Positions 62,501-64,000 of a stretch of DNA of 64,000 nt are shown here, one piece after another (position 1 is the first letter of the stretch; every line of letters starts with the position of its first letter). The stretch is taken from positions 30,864,128 through 30,928,127 of the forward strand of contig NC_065576.1 in the NCBI RefSeq assembly GCF_937616625.2, read 5' to 3'. This DNA comes from Mercurialis annua. Lineage: Eukaryota > Streptophyta > Magnoliopsida > Malpighiales > Euphorbiaceae. A program made the position numbers and the translations under genes. The notes below the pieces were generated by a model. That model saw only the letters and a program-made list of their open reading frames with translations, made no database searches and was not told the origin of the DNA.

Positions 62501-63917
62501 ATATATACTGGTTATCTTTTGTAGCTTTTTCAATTACACTATAACAAATGACTGCGGTACTATTGGACTTCATTTCATGTTCAGCATTATATAATACATT
62601 AATTCATTTGGTATTCTATAGGTTCAATGGAATCTAAACCACAGTAATAAGCATAGATACCCTGCATTTTCAAATTGAACTAGTAGTGTAGTATGTTGTT
62701 TTTTTTTTTATGCAAAGCAGCATTGTATGTTAAATATTAGCAGAAATGGATATTTTGGCTGCAATTGACCTCTGTTTTTATAAATTCACGGATGAATGGC
62801 ATTTTAGAGAACAGGACTCCTAGACGACATTCTTTGTTGTTTCTTCGTTTATTCCGAAACATTGTGTTTGTATTTGTACTATTTGCTGACTTGGAGATTT
62901 TGATATGTGAAATGCCAAACATTTATTTCTTTTAAACTTTTTTTTTCCGATCAAAATCTTGTGGTTCAGGGAGCACCAGAAACCATCCAGGATAGACTCA
63001 TTGATTTACCACAATCCTATGTTGGTACCTACAAGAAATTTACACGTCAAGGGTCTCGTGTTTTGGCTCTTGCTTTCAAGTCCCTTCCAGACATGACAGT
63101 GAGTTTCCAATCTCTTATCTTCTTTTTACGTATTAATTTACTGTGAAAAGGGTATTTTCTGTTAGGCCTTAAGAATCATACTTCCGCAAAGTAATTATCA
63201 CGTGGCTCTGCATACTGGTTTAAAATGATTATTTTACTGTTTGAGTGATGAATGGAGCCTGATGTTGAGGACACTTTGAGCTTGAACGCCTTGATGCAAT
63301 GAAGTGCTTAGAAACATTTAAGCTTGCATCAGGTGCCTTGTACTTAGAGGTCTTACTAAAGTTAAAATACATGGTTGTGGTGGAAATCAAAGATTTAAAT
63401 TGATGTTATTTCTTGTAACTTCCGTTTCTTTTAAGTATGCATTTTTGTGATATATTTTAATTTTTTTTAGTGTCTTAACTTATTTAGTCGACCTTTCTTA
63501 TTTTTTGTACTTTTCATCTTTTTCCTCCCTCTCTGGATGATGCATGCAGTTAACTTCTTATGCTGTTTCTTTTATATGTTGTCTTATAAGTATGCTTAAA
63601 ATGCTCTATTTCATAATGAAGGTCAGTGAAGCTAGAAGCTTGGATAGAGATGTAGTAGAGAGTGGCCTTACTTTTGCTGGGTTTGCGGTAAGAAAATGAT
63701 GCCAATTTAGATTTCCTCACCTGGATCCTACTTACACTCTCTTTCTCATTTCTTGTGCCTTCAACTTTATGATCCACCGATTACTATTTATTTAGATCTA
63801 TCTTGTATAACTAATGACACTTGCATTTCATTATTTGGATCTCAGGTATTTAATTGTCCTATAAGAGCAGACTCGGCCACCATTTTATCTGAATTAAAGA
63901 ATTCTTCACAAGACTTG
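53292..63917 (+). CDS. PDR2: P5A-type ATPase, PDR2/MIA orthologue (5' part, 17 exons, continues past window)
   Basis: Endoplasmic-reticulum P5A pump; family members (yeast Spf1, human ATP13A1) remove misplaced transmembrane helices, and Arabidopsis PDR2/MIA acts in phosphate response and pollen development. Coding exons: 53292-53540, 53627-53719, 55459-55661, 56527-56599, 56714-56886, 56968-57139, 58397-58501, 58603-58713, 58830-58916, 58996-59178, 59891-59941, 60046-60171, 61443-61522, 62316-62424, 62970-63098, 63622-63687, 63846-63917. All junctions are GT-AG and the frame stays open for 694 codons. Motifs: N-terminal hydrophobic helices (residues 28-75), TGES (313-316), PPELP (447-451), DKTGT with the phosphorylated Asp (490) and KGAPE (605-609). 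The GDGTND hinge and last helices (total about 1,180 residues) lie outside. The start [20 protein letters not shown] matches plant orthologues. Confidence 0.96.
53627..53719 (+). CDS. PDR2: P5A ATPase exon 2 (residues 84-114)
   Basis: [20 protein letters not shown], conserved in plant orthologues. Acceptor TTTTTGTAG, donor CAG|GTCGGT, phase 0. Confidence 0.94.
53720..55458 (+). other. Intron 2, 1.7 kb
   Basis: The longest intron seen. AT-rich with only short ORFs. A GGAATGAAAAAAGAAATGGA-type purine stretch near 53860 may be a decayed insertion but lacks readable ends. Confidence 0.85.
55459..55661 (+). CDS. PDR2: P5A ATPase exon 3
   Basis: [20 protein letters not shown] to TEKWGRN, with the [16 protein letters not shown] stretch conserved in plants. 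Ends two bases into a codon (GC|A). Acceptor CTCCCACAG, donor GTGAGT. Confidence 0.95.
56527..56599 (+). CDS. PDR2: P5A ATPase exon 4
   Basis: [20 protein letters not shown], completing the split Ala codon. Donor CAG|GTTTTA. Confidence 0.94.
56614..56632. repeat. (CT)n microsatellite in intron 4
   Basis: About 19 bp of CT repeat, followed by a CA-rich stretch at 56645-56680. Confidence 0.9.
56714..56886 (+). CDS. PDR2: P5A ATPase exon 5
   Basis: [20 protein letters not shown], a membrane segment, then [12 protein letters not shown]. Ends two bases into a Lys codon. Confidence 0.95.
56968..57139 (+). CDS. PDR2: P5A ATPase exon 6 (actuator domain, TGES)
   Basis: Contains [17 protein letters not shown] and the dephosphorylation motif in [11 protein letters not shown]. 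Phase 0 at its end. Confidence 0.96.
57140..58396 (+). other. Intron 6, 1.26 kb
   Basis: No conserved coding segment. Short ORFs on both strands (such as 57609-57872) have no known homology that I recognise. A CCCCCATTCCTCC direct repeat sits at 57526-57548. Confidence 0.85.
58397..58501 (+). CDS. PDR2: P5A ATPase exon 7
   Basis: [20 protein letters not shown] then [14 protein letters not shown], 35 codons, phase 0. Confidence 0.95.
58603..58713 (+). CDS. PDR2: P5A ATPase exon 8
   Basis: [20 protein letters not shown] then [17 protein letters not shown], strongly conserved in P5A ATPases. Confidence 0.96.
58830..58916 (+). CDS. PDR2: P5A ATPase exon 9 (membrane helix)
   Basis: [20 protein letters not shown] then IAAGYVLKK, a transmembrane helix. 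Confidence 0.95.
58996..59178 (+). CDS. PDR2: P5A ATPase exon 10 (PPELP helix)
   Basis: Carries [17 protein letters not shown], the helix-4 signature of P5A ATPases, and [12 protein letters not shown] ahead of the phosphorylation site. Confidence 0.97.
59179..59890 (+). other. Intron 10 with a possible old insertion
   Basis: Two similar segments in direct orientation, GATTAGGTCTAACTTACATG (59424) and GGTTGGGCCTAACTCACGGA (59798), bracket about 0.4 kb of AT-rich DNA. This may be a worn small LTR-type element. Confidence 0.5.
59891..59941 (+). CDS. PDR2: P5A ATPase exon 11 (phosphorylation site)
   Basis: 17 codons, [17 protein letters not shown], with the Asp (residue 490) that is phosphorylated in every P-type ATPase. 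Confidence 0.97.
60046..60171 (+). CDS. PDR2: P5A ATPase exon 12
   Basis: [14 protein letters not shown] to [15 protein letters not shown], the start of the nucleotide-binding domain. Confidence 0.95.
60172..61442 (+). other. Intron 12, 1.27 kb
   Basis: AT-rich. Holds the tandem repeat at 61043-61272 but no gene. Confidence 0.85.
61043..61272. repeat. Imperfect tandem repeat, about 85 bp, 2.7 units
   Basis: Units start AAAGACAACAGAGCTCAAAA (61043), AAAGACAATAGTGCCCAAAA (61130) and GACAATAGGGCCCAAAACTT (61211). Each continues with a TTCTTGGT/TCCCTGGT/TTCCTGGT block and a GTGCTAG/TTGCCAG block. Confidence 0.78.
61443..61522 (+). CDS. PDR2: P5A ATPase exon 13
   Basis: [20 protein letters not shown] then EKAMPK. 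Ends two bases into a Lys codon. Confidence 0.95.
61523..62315 (+). other. Intron 13, 0.8 kb
   Basis: No recognisable feature. Confidence 0.85.
62316..62424 (+). CDS. PDR2: P5A ATPase exon 14
   Basis: [20 protein letters not shown], with the Phe and Lys region typical of the nucleotide-binding domain; ends ...FFAFVK. Confidence 0.95.
62970..63098 (+). CDS. PDR2: P5A ATPase exon 15
   Basis: Completes the KGAPE motif and continues [20 protein letters not shown] then [13 protein letters not shown]. Confidence 0.96.
63622..63687 (+). CDS. PDR2: P5A ATPase exon 16
   Basis: [20 protein letters not shown] then FA, 22 codons, phase 0. Confidence 0.95.
63846..63917 (+). CDS. PDR2: P5A ATPase exon 17 (last in window)
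   Basis: [20 protein letters not shown] then SQDL. Donor GTAAGA at 63918. The next exon should begin with the ITGD motif and lies outside the window. Confidence 0.94.
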
Positions 63918-64000
63918 GTAAGAAGCTATTTTTGTTTGATGGCATATTGTTTAGTTGATAAAACCTGGGAATGGATTTCAGACTGGATGTGCAATAATGT

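Overview
The window is nuclear DNA of a flowering plant, most likely a eudicot. The evidence is a gene with many GT-AG introns, AT-rich intergenic DNA, chromodomain (Tekay-type) and Tat-type Ty3/gypsy retrotransposons, a tRNA-like SINE and MITE-like fold-back elements. No bacterial or organellar features, rRNA, tRNA or CRISPR were seen. The species cannot be named from the sequence.

Only one host gene is supported. It is the 5' two-thirds of a P5A-type ATPase, the orthologue of Arabidopsis PDR2/MIA, on the + strand from 53292 to beyond the window end. I resolved 17 coding exons (694 codons, one open frame across all junctions). They carry the TGES, PPELP, DKTGT and KGAPE motifs. The remaining C-terminal third lies to the right of the window.

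Everything left of about 52.75 kb is a retrotransposon nest. Region 1 (1-15.5 kb): an old minus-strand LTR (A: 124-1113 and 14118-15477) is split by a Tekay-type cluster (B/D: LTR-internal-LTR-partial internal, 1114-11690), half of a fold-back element (11690-11940) and a plus-oriented LTR (11941-14117). Region 2 (15.5-22.1 kb): a minus-oriented LTR fragment of a different family (G), a 66-bp tandem repeat and a broken minus-strand gene resembling plant DUF7745 proteins. Region 3 (22.1-39.1 kb): the skeleton of an old minus-strand gypsy element (E) between LTR remnants ending at 23735 and 39059. It is loaded with a solo LTR with perfect CACTT target duplications (23825-26557), fold-back elements, a TGTATC-type degenerate satellite, a second solo LTR (32200-34271) and a Ty1/copia-like solo LTR (34639-36613). 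Region 4 (39-40.4 kb): AT-rich DNA with a SINE. Region 5 (40377-52752, target duplication ATACC): a Tat-type element with gag and protease on +, no reverse transcriptase, and a long antisense ORF on - with a predicted intron. A truncated chromodomain gypsy element (41815-47789, target duplication AAGAA) sits inside its gag.

None of the retroelement genes is intact. The order of nesting can be read from interrupted frames and target duplications. The Tat element ends only 540 bp upstream of the ATPase start codon, so the gene's proximal promoter is confined to a short stretch next to a repeat-dense block.
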